A DNA stretch of 64,000 nt from Aliiglaciecola lipolytica (GCF_018860635.1 NZ_JAHKPT010000036.1:80974-144973); one strand, 5' to 3'; shown: positions 28,301-37,049, counted from the stretch's first letter. Notes: a model not told the origin generated them from the letters alone. Numbers and translations are program-made.

Positions 28301-28508
28301 CTTGCTCAAGGGGAGTTGCCACCGTTTTAGCCGCAGTTTCAGCATTTGCGCCTGGATAACTGGCCGAGACTTGAATCGTCGGAGGAGCGATTTGCGGGTA
28401 TTGCTCAATCGGCAAGGTAAAATACGACAGCGCCCCCACGATAAGAACGATAATTGCCAGTACCGATGCAAATTTAGGTCTTTCAATGAAAAAATGGGAA
28501 AACTTCAT
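25338..28508 (-). CDS. RND multidrug efflux permease (HAE1, AcrB/MexB-like)
   Basis: 1056 aa inner-membrane proton/drug antiporter. N-terminus FFIERPKFASVLAIIVLIVG is transmembrane helix 1; the two large porter loops lie at about 40-330 and 560-870, and TM4 contains LAIGIVVDDAIVVVENMERL with the proton-relay Asp pair. The C-terminal half has GLASKNAILIVEFA. It exports hydrophobic drugs through an adaptor and a TolC channel. The adaptor gene is immediately upstream (15 bp), with no outer-membrane partner in this operon. GGGAG precedes the ATG at 28508. Confidence 0.93.
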   Translation of the reverse strand: MKFSHFFIERPKFASVLAIIVLIVGALSYFTLPIEQYPQIAPPTIQVSASYPGANAETAAKTVATPLEQEINGIENMLYMSSQSTADGQVSITITFKLGTDLDNAQVQVQNRVAIAEPRLPETVRRLGIVTRKNSPDLMLVVNLFSPNSTYDQTYIANYATLQIKDQIARINGVGEVRIFGASQYSMRIWLDPDVISSIGMTASEVITALQGQNIQVASGTLNKSPVESGQNAFELSVQTQGRLIDPQQFENVIIKNTDGRIVRLKDVGRVELGAESYATRGYLGTKKAIAMPVFQRPGSNALETAAAIQQTMLEMSQDFPPGLTYDIAYNPTQFISQSIDAVEVTIYEAIALVVLVILVFLQNWRAAIIPILAIPISLVGTFAVMSALGFSLNNLTLFGLVLAIGIVVDDAIVVVENMERLIAEGMSPREAARETMTEVGGALVAIGLVLVAVFLPTAFVDGISGTFYSQFGITIAAATMISVFVSLVLSPALSAVLFKPHSDKTSSKGPFAWFANKFNHGMHRTSSAYGKFVSKIIRFGAIMSIIYLGLMCLTGFFFNKVPQGFIPAQDQGYLIIAVQLPAGASLERTDNVVQEVLDKLLKIDGIKTSVAFTGFSGATFSSASNSAALFPALESFEYRAAKGITFDQLVAQARKELSGIKEAYVAVIPPPPVRGVGNGGGFKMMLEDRRGLGLPALEASMWQLANAANQEPATTSVFSFFETNTPQLYADIDRERVERLGVPVNEVFSALEIYLGSAFVNDFNYLGRTFRVTAQADAPFRMEADDVGRIRVRNKAGDMVPLSSVATFEYRSGPSRVPRYNLYPAADLNGDTAAGYSSGEAIATMERLAAQILPDGIAYEWTELAYQQKQAGSSAILAFVFAVVFVFLLLVALYESWTLPLSVILIVPMCLLGAIAGVYIAGMDNNILTQVGLIVLIGLASKNAILIVEFARHKEQHGVPLYHAAVEAARLRLRPILMTSFAFILGVVPLVIATGAGAEMRQALGVAVFSGMLGVLFFGLIFTPVFYILCRKLSMLVKRQKLDENGCVPGVQIHN

Positions 28509-28523
28509 CTGTTATTCTCCCAA

Positions 28524-29630
28524 TTAATGACTGTAGGTTTCGCTGATATTGACTTCCACCGGAGAGACTGTCGCTCCCGGTCTGGCTCGCATCATGCCGT
28601 TGACTACAATTTTGTCGCCTTCTTCAAGACCCTGTTCAATTATTCTTAACTCGCGGGTATGCAGCTCACCTAAAGTGACAAATCGACGTTCAATTTGGTT
28701 ATCTTGATTAATTAAATTCACGTATTTACGTGACTGATCAGTGCCGATAGATTTGTCAGGTATGAGTAAAACAGTAACATTTTCCCGATTTAGCAAACGA
28801 ATACGCCCAAATATTCCTGGAACAATAAAACCGTCTTCGTTTTTCAGAATGGCGCGGCCCTGAATTGTCCCTGTGCTTTGGTCCATTTTATTATCAACAA
28901 AATCCATCACACCTTCATGGGTATAGGTATCTTCATCTTGCAACTTGATTTTCACTGGATTGGGTACATCACGTGAACTTTCTCGCTGATTATTCTGATC
29001 TAGGCGAAGATATTTCAAAAAATCTCGTTCCCCAGCGTCAAAGTAAAAATGAATCGGCGAAATGGACACTACAGTGGTTAACAAAGTGGCATTGGTAGCG
29101 GTTCCATTGACCAAGTTTCCGGCATTCACAAAATCTCTAGAAACAATCCCATCAATGGGCGATTTAACTTCGGTAAATTCCATTTCTAATTTAGCGTTGT
29201 CATAGGCAGCTTCAGCCATTTCGAATTCACTAAGACGCTGATCTACTTCTTCTTGCGAGATGGAATTTTTTTTACGCAAATCCAGTCCACGCTCTAGCTC
29301 TTTTTTAGCCAAAGAAACCCGAGACTTAGCGCTTTTTAAAGCAATTTCAAACGGTCTCTGATCGATTACAAACAACACGTCACCTTTATTAACCGCTTGG
29401 CCATCTTTAAAGTTTACCTTGTCTAAGTAACCGCTTACTCTAGCAACAATTTCTACCTCTTTAACCGCCCTAAAACGCCCAGTGTATTCGTCCCATTGAT
29501 CAATTACCGTTTTGATTGGCTGGGCAACATCCACTTCTGGAATTGGCTGAGACTGAGGGGCTGACGGCTGTTCGCTGCATGCAGATAACAGCGTTAGAGA
29601 AAAAATGAGTGTAGCAAAACTAAGACGCAT
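28524..29630 (-). CDS. RND periplasmic adaptor lipoprotein (AcrA/MexA-like)
   Basis: 368 aa from ATG 29630 (the frame is open to 29699; this start gives the lipoprotein signal peptide ending LLSAC). Order: lipobox Cys, beta-barrel start, lipoyl half with ARVSGYLDKVNFKDGQAVNKGD, coiled-coil hairpin (about 85-150), second lipoyl half FTEVKSPIDGIVSR, beta-barrel and membrane-proximal domains. It links the RND permease to TolC. The two genes form an operon transcribed from the 29.63-29.96 kb region. Confidence 0.9.
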   Translation of the reverse strand: MRLSFATLIFSLTLLSACSEQPSAPQSQPIPEVDVAQPIKTVIDQWDEYTGRFRAVKEVEIVARVSGYLDKVNFKDGQAVNKGDVLFVIDQRPFEIALKSAKSRVSLAKKELERGLDLRKKNSISQEEVDQRLSEFEMAEAAYDNAKLEMEFTEVKSPIDGIVSRDFVNAGNLVNGTATNATLLTTVVSISPIHFYFDAGERDFLKYLRLDQNNQRESSRDVPNPVKIKLQDEDTYTHEGVMDFVDNKMDQSTGTIQGRAILKNEDGFIVPGIFGRIRLLNRENVTVLLIPDKSIGTDQSRKYVNLINQDNQIERRFVTLGELHTRELRIIEQGLEEGDKIVVNGMMRARPGATVSPVEVNISETYSH

Positions 29631-29699
29631 TCTTAGAGTCCTTAAATTGGTAATTACGGCACCCAAACACTGTGGTTTAGCGCTTATTGTTAGGCCCAA

Positions 29700-29722
29700 C
29701 TGCTAAGATTGCCTCTTAGCAG
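29700..29722. promoter_or_regulatory. Perfect inverted repeat upstream of the RND operon
   Basis: CTGCTAAGA (29700-29708) and TCTTAGCAG (29714-29722) form a perfect 9 bp inverted repeat with a 5-base spacer, 70 bp upstream of the adaptor start. There is no T-run, so an operator for a dimeric regulator is more likely than a terminator. No regulator gene is adjacent. The rest of the 329 bp divergent gap (29631-29959) holds presumed promoters for the RND operon and the DUF3300 gene but no element I can define. Confidence 0.5.
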
Positions 29723-29959
29723 TATAGTTAATCTTGGATAGAACGATTAAACGATAAATTTATTGCAGAATAATGTGAAAAATTTAGAGGTGAGAATCAT
29801 ATCTTCCAGCCAAGATTGTAACTTACTACGTGGTTAATCTGTAGAAAGATCTCAGTTAATTCACTTTAACGCTGCGAATTAAGGTGAGATTTTAAGCATT
29901 GGTTCAGCTAAGGTTAAGGACAGTCATTCTATAAGTATTCTGTAATAGAGGAGAATACT

Positions 29960-31459
29960 ATGAAAAGCAGTACAAAATACGTTTTAGTGTACCTGACATT
30001 AATTTCGTTGACTGTGATGTTAGCTGTCAATCTTGCACAAGCGCAAGAAACACAAAATGTCATTGCCATTGAAACTGATAGTGACACAGATATTGATGAG
30101 TCTGCTCAAGAAAGTGCTTATTTACTTGATCAGGCTGAGCTAGATCAAATGCTTGCTCCAATCGCACTGTATCCAGACACAGTGCTATCACACATTTTAG
30201 TAGCCTCCACTTATCCATTGGAAGTAGTGCAAGCGGCTAGATGGCGTGAAAAAAATCAAAGCTTGTCAGAACAAGAAGTGATGGACGCGACAGCGGAGGA
30301 AGACTGGGATCCGAGTGTCAAAGCGCTGGTGCCATTTCATCAACTGTTGCAACAAATAACTGAAGATCTTAACTGGTTACAAGATTTAGGTGATGCCTTC
30401 CTAATTAACGAAGAACAAGTATTGTCTAGCGTGCAGAACCTGCGCCAAAAAGCCTATGCTCAAGGTAGTTTAGAAAACAGTGAGTATATAGAAGTGGTAG
30501 AAGAGGATAATGACATCCTTATTCAACCCGCCAGCACAGAAATTGTTTACGTACCTTATTATGACACGCGTGTCGTTTATGGTTCATGGTGGTGGCACGA
30601 CTACCCTCCAATTTACTGGCATCGTCCGGCCCATTTTTACATACATGCAGGTTTGTATTGGAGTCCACGAGTTTATGTCCGTCACAATCTATTTTGGGGT
30701 GGATTTAATTGGCGTAATCGCTACATTGTTGTGAATCATCGTTATCCATATCGCAATGGTCGTCGCGATGATGGCGTGCGCAGAGTCAGCTCTAGTGAGT
30801 ATCAGCGCTGGCAGCACAACCCGACTCATAGAAGAGGCGTAAGATACGACGCGCACACACCAAAAGTGGTATACCGTCAGCAGAACCGAAATGATAATAA
30901 ACGAGTGATTAGTTCTGAAGGAAAGTCTCGTGTATTAGATAAATCTAGACCGGTTCAAGTGCGCCAAAATATCAAAACAGTAAAAACCAGTACTAAGGCG
31001 CAGCAAACACAACAACGTTTGCAGACCAAGTCTAACCGAGTCAATGACTATTCAAATAAGAACGATAAATCGAGTCAACGTCAACGGGTAGAGCGCGATA
31101 AGACAGAGCAAAAAAATGTACGCCAGGTGTCTGCCCAGTCGCGTAATAATGTAGTGCAACGTTCACCAAAAGATTCGCAGCAAAATGCCGCGAATGTGCA
31201 ACGTAATAGCAACAATATTACAAGTGACAAAGCAAGTGCGCAGCGCAAAACTAGTAATGTCTCACGGGATAAGGTATCTAGTGCTGACCGTTCAAGTTCA
31301 AAAAGCAATAGTGCCTCGCAACAACGTTACTCGAATAAACAATCGCAGGGCGCGCAACGGAGTACCAGAAGCTATTCAACCAATCGAGCAACCACGCCAA
31401 GGTCGAGCAATAGACCTGCACAAAAGCAGAGTCACAGAGGGAATACTAAAGAGCGCTAA
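29960..31459 (+). CDS. DUF3300 domain protein with basic low-complexity tail
   Basis: 499 aa. A signal peptide (about 1-28, ending AQA) is followed by an acidic linker and the DUF3300 domain (about 55-215): LDQMLAPIALYPDTVLSHIL, RWREKNQSLSEQE, WDPSVKALVPFHQLL, VYVPYYDTRVVYGSWWW. After a Tyr/Trp/His/Arg-rich segment (about 210-290), the last 200 residues are a Ser/Gln/Asn/Arg/Lys low-complexity region. DUF3300 proteins are envelope proteins of unknown role. GAGGAG precedes ATG 29960. It stands alone. Confidence 0.85.
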   Translation: MKSSTKYVLVYLTLISLTVMLAVNLAQAQETQNVIAIETDSDTDIDESAQESAYLLDQAELDQMLAPIALYPDTVLSHILVASTYPLEVVQAARWREKNQSLSEQEVMDATAEEDWDPSVKALVPFHQLLQQITEDLNWLQDLGDAFLINEEQVLSSVQNLRQKAYAQGSLENSEYIEVVEEDNDILIQPASTEIVYVPYYDTRVVYGSWWWHDYPPIYWHRPAHFYIHAGLYWSPRVYVRHNLFWGGFNWRNRYIVVNHRYPYRNGRRDDGVRRVSSSEYQRWQHNPTHRRGVRYDAHTPKVVYRQQNRNDNKRVISSEGKSRVLDKSRPVQVRQNIKTVKTSTKAQQTQQRLQTKSNRVNDYSNKNDKSSQRQRVERDKTEQKNVRQVSAQSRNNVVQRSPKDSQQNAANVQRNSNNITSDKASAQRKTSNVSRDKVSSADRSSSKSNSASQQRYSNKQSQGAQRSTRSYSTNRATTPRSSNRPAQKQSHRGNTKER

Positions 31460-31500
31460 AATTAGCATCTAAGGTTTTTTCAAACTTCATTTAACCCAAA

Positions 31501-31541
31501 ATCAATCCATGCTAACAAAGACTTTGTGAGTATGGATTGAT
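31501..31541. repeat. Long hairpin downstream of the DUF3300 gene
   Basis: ATCAATCCAT (31501-31510) pairs perfectly with ATGGATTGAT (31532-31541); the loop contains a smaller inner repeat, ACAAAG with CTTTGT. There is no clear T-run after it, so it may be an mRNA 3'-end stabiliser or a terminator. Nothing else is recognisable in the 344 bp gap 31460-31803, apart from a short GCGCTAAGGCGC palindrome just after the hairpin. Confidence 0.5.
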
Positions 31542-31803
31542 TCCATTATGCGCTAAGGCGCTTGCTAATCCTCACATCTTGCGCAATTATACGGTTAAGC
31601 GGTCTTTTTGAACCCTATCCACAAAGTTAGTGGCACGCAGCAAAATTTAACACCTTTGAGTTGATTGACTGGTTAACGGGGTTAAATTCGATTGAAAGCA
31701 ATCCCCATAAAAGCAATCGATTCAATCACAATTTGTCTGTCGATAGGGTTCATGTTGTATTCGACCTTCCACAGTAGAAATATAAGATGTTGGAATTTAA
31801 GAA

Positions 31804-33447
31804 TTGATTGAGATCCCCCCGCAAAAGCCATTAAGCAGCTTAAATGTGTTGGTAATTGATGGACAATCGTTAGTTCACGATAGCATTAAGTCTGCGTTAA
31901 TAGAGATTGGTATCAGTAATTGTAAAAGTGCTGAGAATGCCTTTTATGCACTGCGTTTATGTGAACAAACTAAATTTGATGTAGTACTCATTTCGTTTGA
32001 CATCCGTAGTGACAAAGACGGCTTCAATTTACTTGAAGAAATGCGCCTCAAAGGCCATATCAGTAAAACAACCATGGTCATATTCTTAAGCGCTGACACC
32101 TCTATGTCATTGGTGAATTGCGTGGTTGAATTGCAGCCCAGCGATTTTTGGGTGAAACCATTAGATCGCAAAACCATGGAAAAACGCTTTAAGTACTTAT
32201 TTGCGATTAAAGAAAAACTGTATAAATTATCCTACTGCATTGATAAAGCAGAGTATCCCACAGCCATCTACTACGCTGAACGCCAACTAAAAGACGAATC
32301 CCTTAGCAAATACTACCCCATGATTAACCGCTTAATCGGCGAATGTTTAATTAATCTAAAAGAATATTCCCAAGCAGAAGCTTTTTATAAAAAACTAAGC
32401 GAACGATATAAATATGGTTGGGTTCAGGTCAATCTCGCACGCAGTTTATTAAAACAAGACAAAATGTCTGAAGCCATAGCGCTCACCGACGCACTCCTCG
32501 AACGAGATGATACGCGCTTCACAACTTATGATGCCTTAGCCGAGTACTACATTGAAAAAGAAGATTACGCCAAGGGTTACGAAATTATTCAAGAGGCCAC
32601 CAAATTAGCGCCACGCAATCTAGACAGAAATAAAAAATCGTGGAATTTAGCACGCCTTAATCATGATAAAAAAGGCCAATACATGGCCACCATGAACATG
32701 GCGAAATTTGCTAAAAACTCGATCCACGATACACCAGATTTAAATCTCAACGTTATCCGCGCCGCCATAGATTTAGCAGGTTCGCTAAACGGCGAAGAGG
32801 CCACTCGACTGATCACCAAAACCGAACGTGACTTATCTTTTTTCGTCAATGAATACGGACACGACAGTCAGTTAAAAGAACAACTGGCGATTATCAATGC
32901 TCGCATGTTGAATTTGAAGAGTGATAAAAAAGGTGCCGAAGAAATTATCAAAGAGCACATGGAAACAAGTTCAAGCAATTCTGTGGAAGATAGCCTAGAC
33001 AAAGTAAAAGCATTTCATGAAATGGGCTATTGGGAAGAGTCGATTCGTTTACTTGACTCTATCAAGTCTAAAATTGAAGGCGATAGCTTTATCGGACGGG
33101 TGATCAATGAGTACCTAGATCAGGAAAGCAAAGAGCGCACAGATATTCGCTACTCTCCCAAAGAGCTAGGCGAAATGGCTTCTTCCCATTATAAAAATAA
33201 ACGCTATGAACCTGCTTATGAATTGCTTACGCAAGCTTTTGTCTTAGCGCCGAAAAACCCCAATATGGCGTTAAGCATCCTAAAAGTCATGGTTAAATTA
33301 ATTGATGAAATACATTTTGACGAAGAGCAACTTGCTTGCCTCAAACGATGCAAAGATTTACTAGATTCCATCCCATTATCCCCCAATCAGCATAAAAAAA
33401 TGGACGAATACTTGGGGGTTATCGAACCATTATTAAAATCCGCTTAA
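31804..33447 (+). CDS. Degenerate receiver domain with TPR repeats
   Basis: 547 aa. The N-terminal receiver-like domain (about 10-135) is followed by TPR-like helical repeats (about 150-540), e.g. YYPMINRLIGECLINLKEYS and YGWVQVNLARSLLKQDKMSE. The receiver has lost key residues: the acidic pair reads VIDGQ and the phospho-acceptor position in DVVLISFDI reads Ser, while the switch Lys (FWVKPLD) is kept. It probably acts as a phosphorylation-independent interaction module. Start is TTG 31804 with a poor ribosome-binding site. Convergent with the kynureninase-like gene. Confidence 0.8.
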   Translation: MIEIPPQKPLSSLNVLVIDGQSLVHDSIKSALIEIGISNCKSAENAFYALRLCEQTKFDVVLISFDIRSDKDGFNLLEEMRLKGHISKTTMVIFLSADTSMSLVNCVVELQPSDFWVKPLDRKTMEKRFKYLFAIKEKLYKLSYCIDKAEYPTAIYYAERQLKDESLSKYYPMINRLIGECLINLKEYSQAEAFYKKLSERYKYGWVQVNLARSLLKQDKMSEAIALTDALLERDDTRFTTYDALAEYYIEKEDYAKGYEIIQEATKLAPRNLDRNKKSWNLARLNHDKKGQYMATMNMAKFAKNSIHDTPDLNLNVIRAAIDLAGSLNGEEATRLITKTERDLSFFVNEYGHDSQLKEQLAIINARMLNLKSDKKGAEEIIKEHMETSSSNSVEDSLDKVKAFHEMGYWEESIRLLDSIKSKIEGDSFIGRVINEYLDQESKERTDIRYSPKELGEMASSHYKNKRYEPAYELLTQAFVLAPKNPNMALSILKVMVKLIDEIHFDEEQLACLKRCKDLLDSIPLSPNQHKKMDEYLGVIEPLLKSA

Positions 33448-33464
33448 TCAAGTCGGGATAACAA

Positions 33465-33493
33465 TTGGCAGGACGAATAAAATCACCTGCCAA
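33465..33493. terminator. Possible bidirectional terminator
   Basis: TTGGCAGG (33465-33472) and CCTGCCAA (33486-33493) form a perfect 8 bp stem with a 13-base loop, between the convergent receiver-TPR and aminotransferase-like genes. The flanks are only moderately T/A-rich. Confidence 0.55.
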
Positions 33494-33500
33494 CTTCTCT

Positions 33501-34631
33501 TTAGTCGCCGCTGTTGTGCTTAAACGCAGCTATCAACAAGTCAATTTGTTGCATCGAATTGTAAACATGAAACGACAAGCGCATTACATTACCTCGAGTA
33601 TCAAAATAACAATTCTGCTTTTTTAAGCGTTGGCTAATTGCCGTGATTCGAGAGGCGGGTAATTCGATACACAAGGTGCCGCCAACATTTGCCAAATCAA
33701 TTGGCTGCATCGCACCTTCGTCAAAGGTTGCTAAAAAGTACTCTGCCAATTTTCGATTGTGGGCAAAAACAGTGTTTTGACCAATCTCCAACAAGGTTTG
33801 TAAACTACCCAACGCCAAAGCATAGGGCGCAATATTTGGTGTACCTCCCCAAAACCGTTTGGCATCGGGTGCATAGGCAAAGCGCTTAATCTCCATTTCG
33901 AAAGGATCGCTATGGGAAAACCAACCCACATCTATTGGTTTAAGTTGTTCGACAGTATTGGGATTAACCCACATAAACCCAGCGCCTGGCCCTCCACATA
34001 GCCACTTAACGCATGAACCAAACAACGCATCTACATCCCAACGATGCAAATCAATCGGCAAGATACCCGCCGATTGCGCCACATCCACAGCTAGATAACA
34101 GGATTGTTGTTTACACAATTGCCCAATAGCTTCGACCGGTGCGACCTGACCCGTATTGGAGTGAACATGGGTTGCCAGAACGCAATCAATATCTTTTTGA
34201 ATATAACGCTGCCAAGTTTGAATGTTGACCGCTGACTCGAATGCCGGAATGAACACAAGTTCAAAACCGAATTGCTGCATTGCCTGTGCTACATATCCCA
34301 TGGATGGAAATGCGTCTTCGTGGATCAGTATCTTGCGTTTACCGACCTGAGAATTTTCCATTGGCAAAGCCATCAACCACTTTGTAAAAGCACTGGATAA
34401 ATTAGTTTGAGGACAAAAATCCGCAGCCTTTGCGTTAAACAACTTTGCTAACGAAGCACAAAATAAATCAACGGTTTGCAACCAATCCGGCCATGCATCG
34501 CCCCCTGACAATTTCCAAGGGGTTAGAAAGTTTTCAGCCAAACTAAGTTCCGACTGTTTGCTTAAGCACCCCACTGAATGACTTAAAAAATAGGGCCCAG
34601 CGGGAAGATTGAACAAGTTAGAAAAACTCAC
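33501..34631 (-). CDS. Class V aminotransferase-fold PLP enzyme, kynureninase-like
   Basis: 376 aa fold-type I PLP enzyme. The Schiff-base Lys is Lys209 in GSCVKWLCGGPGAG and the pyridine-binding Asp is Asp183 in AVDVAQSAG; THVHSNTGQ at 154-162 is also typical. Its ATG overlaps the stop of the tryptophan 2,3-dioxygenase-like gene by four bases, so kynureninase (kynurenine to anthranilate plus alanine) is the best guess. The homology itself only supports a class V enzyme of the kynureninase/cysteine desulfurase group. No formamidase gene is nearby. Confidence 0.75.
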   Translation of the reverse strand: MSFSNLFNLPAGPYFLSHSVGCLSKQSELSLAENFLTPWKLSGGDAWPDWLQTVDLFCASLAKLFNAKAADFCPQTNLSSAFTKWLMALPMENSQVGKRKILIHEDAFPSMGYVAQAMQQFGFELVFIPAFESAVNIQTWQRYIQKDIDCVLATHVHSNTGQVAPVEAIGQLCKQQSCYLAVDVAQSAGILPIDLHRWDVDALFGSCVKWLCGGPGAGFMWVNPNTVEQLKPIDVGWFSHSDPFEMEIKRFAYAPDAKRFWGGTPNIAPYALALGSLQTLLEIGQNTVFAHNRKLAEYFLATFDEGAMQPIDLANVGGTLCIELPASRITAISQRLKKQNCYFDTRGNVMRLSFHVYNSMQQIDLLIAAFKHNSGD

Positions 34632-35389
34632 CCTGCTTGGGTTCCGGTAGCTTGTTTTGGCACGATAGAGTCTCTCACTTTACCGTAAGACTGTCCCCAT
34701 GCATCCGTCATCTGATTCCGAATCAGCCACAATTCAGGGAAAAATTGATTCCTTGCCCCAGATTTTAATAAATCAACAGGTCGGCCTTTTAACGAATGAG
34801 ATTCCATGCCGATGGTGCGCTGAATCAAGAACAGATGCTGCCAACGGAACTTCTGCAGTAATTCATCAAATTCAACTAAACTCTCGGCGATCACATAGCT
34901 ATCATCATGCTGATATTGGCTATCGTAAATAGCTTCGATAGTGGTGTTTCGGTCTTGAATATAGTGTTTATTAAATACCGTCCACAGATCCGCAGGAATC
35001 TTTACCAAAATACGAAAGCCAGGAGACTCCTGGCCACTACCATTGCCTAACTGCAAACGAATTTGTTGATACTCTTTGGGCGACATTGTTTCCAATAAGT
35101 CCATTTGTTCGCTCATCATTTTTTGCAGCATGTGTACCCGCTTCATGAGCGAAATCACACGATGACTTTGTTCAGTTTGCATGTACTCCAATACATCGAT
35201 AAGTGTGAATATCATCAACTTCATCCATAACTCTTCAACTTGATGGACAATCTGAAACTGCAGTTCGTCTGAATTACACAATTTATCTAAGGGCTTTTGG
35301 CATTGTAGTAAGGTGTCACATTGCAAATAAGCACCGTAATCAAGAATTTCTGGGTTTTCTAATAGACTGCTGTATTTTTGTCGGTACAT
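34628..35389 (-). CDS. kynA: Tryptophan 2,3-dioxygenase family protein
   Basis: 253 aa from ATG 35389, preferred over the in-frame TTG 35401 because GGAAAG sits 4 bases before it. Family features: FQIVHQVEELWMK, with His49 at the place of the distal histidine, and FRWQHLFLIQRTIG, with His185 in the expected haem-ligand position, then FFPELWLIRNQM. Two usual blocks differ: the substrate segment reads LGNGSGQESPGFR, and the GTGGS-rich loop after RTIG is replaced by MESHSLKGRPVDLL. It heads a two-gene operon with the kynureninase-like gene, divergent from an Lrp/AsnC regulator. Confidence 0.8.
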   Translation of the reverse strand: MYRQKYSSLLENPEILDYGAYLQCDTLLQCQKPLDKLCNSDELQFQIVHQVEELWMKLMIFTLIDVLEYMQTEQSHRVISLMKRVHMLQKMMSEQMDLLETMSPKEYQQIRLQLGNGSGQESPGFRILVKIPADLWTVFNKHYIQDRNTTIEAIYDSQYQHDDSYVIAESLVEFDELLQKFRWQHLFLIQRTIGMESHSLKGRPVDLLKSGARNQFFPELWLIRNQMTDAWGQSYGKVRDSIVPKQATGTQAG

Positions 35390-35531
35390 GGGACTTTCCA
35401 AACGTTTAATTTGGATTTTATGGTAATGGATCGGGATTTGAACATTGTTCCTGAATCACTTGATATTTTGCAATTTTTAGAACAAAGTTTCATTTATTCA
35501 GAAATAATAAGAACGAATGTCGGAATAAGCC

Positions 35532-35981
35532 ATGAATGATAGAGATAAACAAATCGTTTCCAAACTAGAAGAAGATGGCCGTTTGTCCTTCGCCACCCTT
35601 GGCGATTCAATTGGTTTGAGCAAAACTCCCTGCTGGAATAGAGTAAAAGCCTTGCAACAGAAGCAGATAATTACCGGGTTTTCAGCGATTTTATCGCCAC
35701 AAGCCATGGGACTTAATATTCGAGCGCTAGTCAACGTGGTCATTGACATTGGCCAACACCAGAAATTTGAACAAGCAATTATTGAGCACGCTTCGATACG
35801 CTCCTGTCACGCAATCACAGGAGAGTTCGACTATGTATTGGAGATTTTAGCCAGGGACATAACTGACTTTGATGAATTGCTGCGAGTAGATTTAAGTAAG
35901 CTTCCTGGGGTTTTACGTTTTAACACTTCAATTACTACTCGCTTAGTTAAGCAAAACGGACATTACAGCAAAATGCTTTAA
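35532..35981 (+). CDS. Lrp/AsnC-family transcriptional regulator
   Basis: 149 aa. The N-terminal winged helix-turn-helix (about 3-60: DKQIVSKLEEDGRLSFATLG, then GLSKTPCWNRVKALQ) is followed by the RAM/ligand-sensing domain (about 65-145, with CHAITGEFDYVLEI). It is divergent from the kynA-like operon with a 142 bp shared region, the usual layout of an amino-acid-responsive local regulator. Tryptophan or kynurenine as effector is inference. Confidence 0.9.
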   Translation: MNDRDKQIVSKLEEDGRLSFATLGDSIGLSKTPCWNRVKALQQKQIITGFSAILSPQAMGLNIRALVNVVIDIGQHQKFEQAIIEHASIRSCHAITGEFDYVLEILARDITDFDELLRVDLSKLPGVLRFNTSITTRLVKQNGHYSKML

Positions 35982-36000
35982 ATCACTTGCAAACATTTTG

Positions 36001-36873
36001 CTAGTTGCCTCGGCCATATTTATCCACAAAACCATCGGCAAAGCGTTGTGCAGAGTCCACATCCATATTGAAATACAATGAGGGTTCAATCAATTCAACT
36101 TCCATTGTCACGTAGGTGTCTTTGTATTTAACTAGGTCGATACGGGCATACAACGGCATTTCCGGTAAGGCTGCTAGCACCTTTTGTGCGCTCGCTAATA
36201 TATGTTCGTCGGCTTCTACACTTCGAAGTTGTCCACCATGTTCTTCTTGCACTCGAAAATCATTTTGTTTGGGCACTTTAACAATGCAATGACTGTATTG
36301 TCCGTTAAAATAAAACAATGAATATTCGCCTTCGTTAATCACACTCTTTAAAAAAGGTTGGATCATAAATGGACGAGTGGAAAATACCTCAGTCAAACCT
36401 TCTTGCTCTTCCACCACAGATTCGAGCGACAAGCGATAGGTGTAATCGGCATTTGCACTGACTAAAGGTTTGACGACGATTTCTCGGCTATTAAATTGTT
36501 CAAAAGCACCTTTCATAAATGCTAAATCGAAAGTGTTACACCAAATAGTAGGTACTATCCCCACGCCCTTGGCTTCAAGTGACTTTAAATAGTCTTTACG
36601 GATATTCCACTGTACCAACGCTAAACTGTTCTCTAGTTTTGCTGTGCTGCTGTCTATTTGTTGTAAACGCGCTAAAAAGGCATCGGCGTTATTTTGATAA
36701 TCCCATGTACTGCGAATTATCACCACTTCGTAGTCATCCCAGTTGGTACCGTCTGCATGCCAAGAAATTTCAACTGCTTCCCAGCCCATTTCTGCCAGAG
36801 GCTCGTAAGCTAGGTGATCGTAAACGAAAAAATCTTCCAGATCGTCAGTCGATAAAATTGCTACTTTTCGCAT
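36001..36873 (-). CDS. ATP-grasp domain protein, unknown substrate
   Basis: 290 aa. Start MRKVAILSTDDLEDFFVYD, then an N-terminal Rossmann-like part with VVIIRSTWDYQNN, and the ATP-grasp core: KPLVSANADYTYRL, FMIQPFLKSVINEGEYSLFYF, YARIDLVKYKDTYVTMEVELIEPSLYF with the metal-binding Glu residues. This matches a group of RimK/DcsG-like ligases known from genomes but mostly uncharacterised. GGAGGATAACCG precedes the ATG. It is convergent with the Lrp gene and has no obvious partner. Confidence 0.8.
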   Translation of the reverse strand: MRKVAILSTDDLEDFFVYDHLAYEPLAEMGWEAVEISWHADGTNWDDYEVVIIRSTWDYQNNADAFLARLQQIDSSTAKLENSLALVQWNIRKDYLKSLEAKGVGIVPTIWCNTFDLAFMKGAFEQFNSREIVVKPLVSANADYTYRLSLESVVEEQEGLTEVFSTRPFMIQPFLKSVINEGEYSLFYFNGQYSHCIVKVPKQNDFRVQEEHGGQLRSVEADEHILASAQKVLAALPEMPLYARIDLVKYKDTYVTMEVELIEPSLYFNMDVDSAQRFADGFVDKYGRGN

Positions 36874-37049
36874 CGGTTATCCTCCGAGTAATTGCAAATA
36901 CATAGGTTATTAGGTTGAAACGCAGGATTTAGGGTAACTAAGAATCTACGCCTTCACCAGCATTGTTAAAATTTTGTTATAAATCACTGTTGCAATAGCG
37001 TGTTACTTTAGCCAAGCAACTTTCACACTGCGGTCTAACTCACTTGGCG

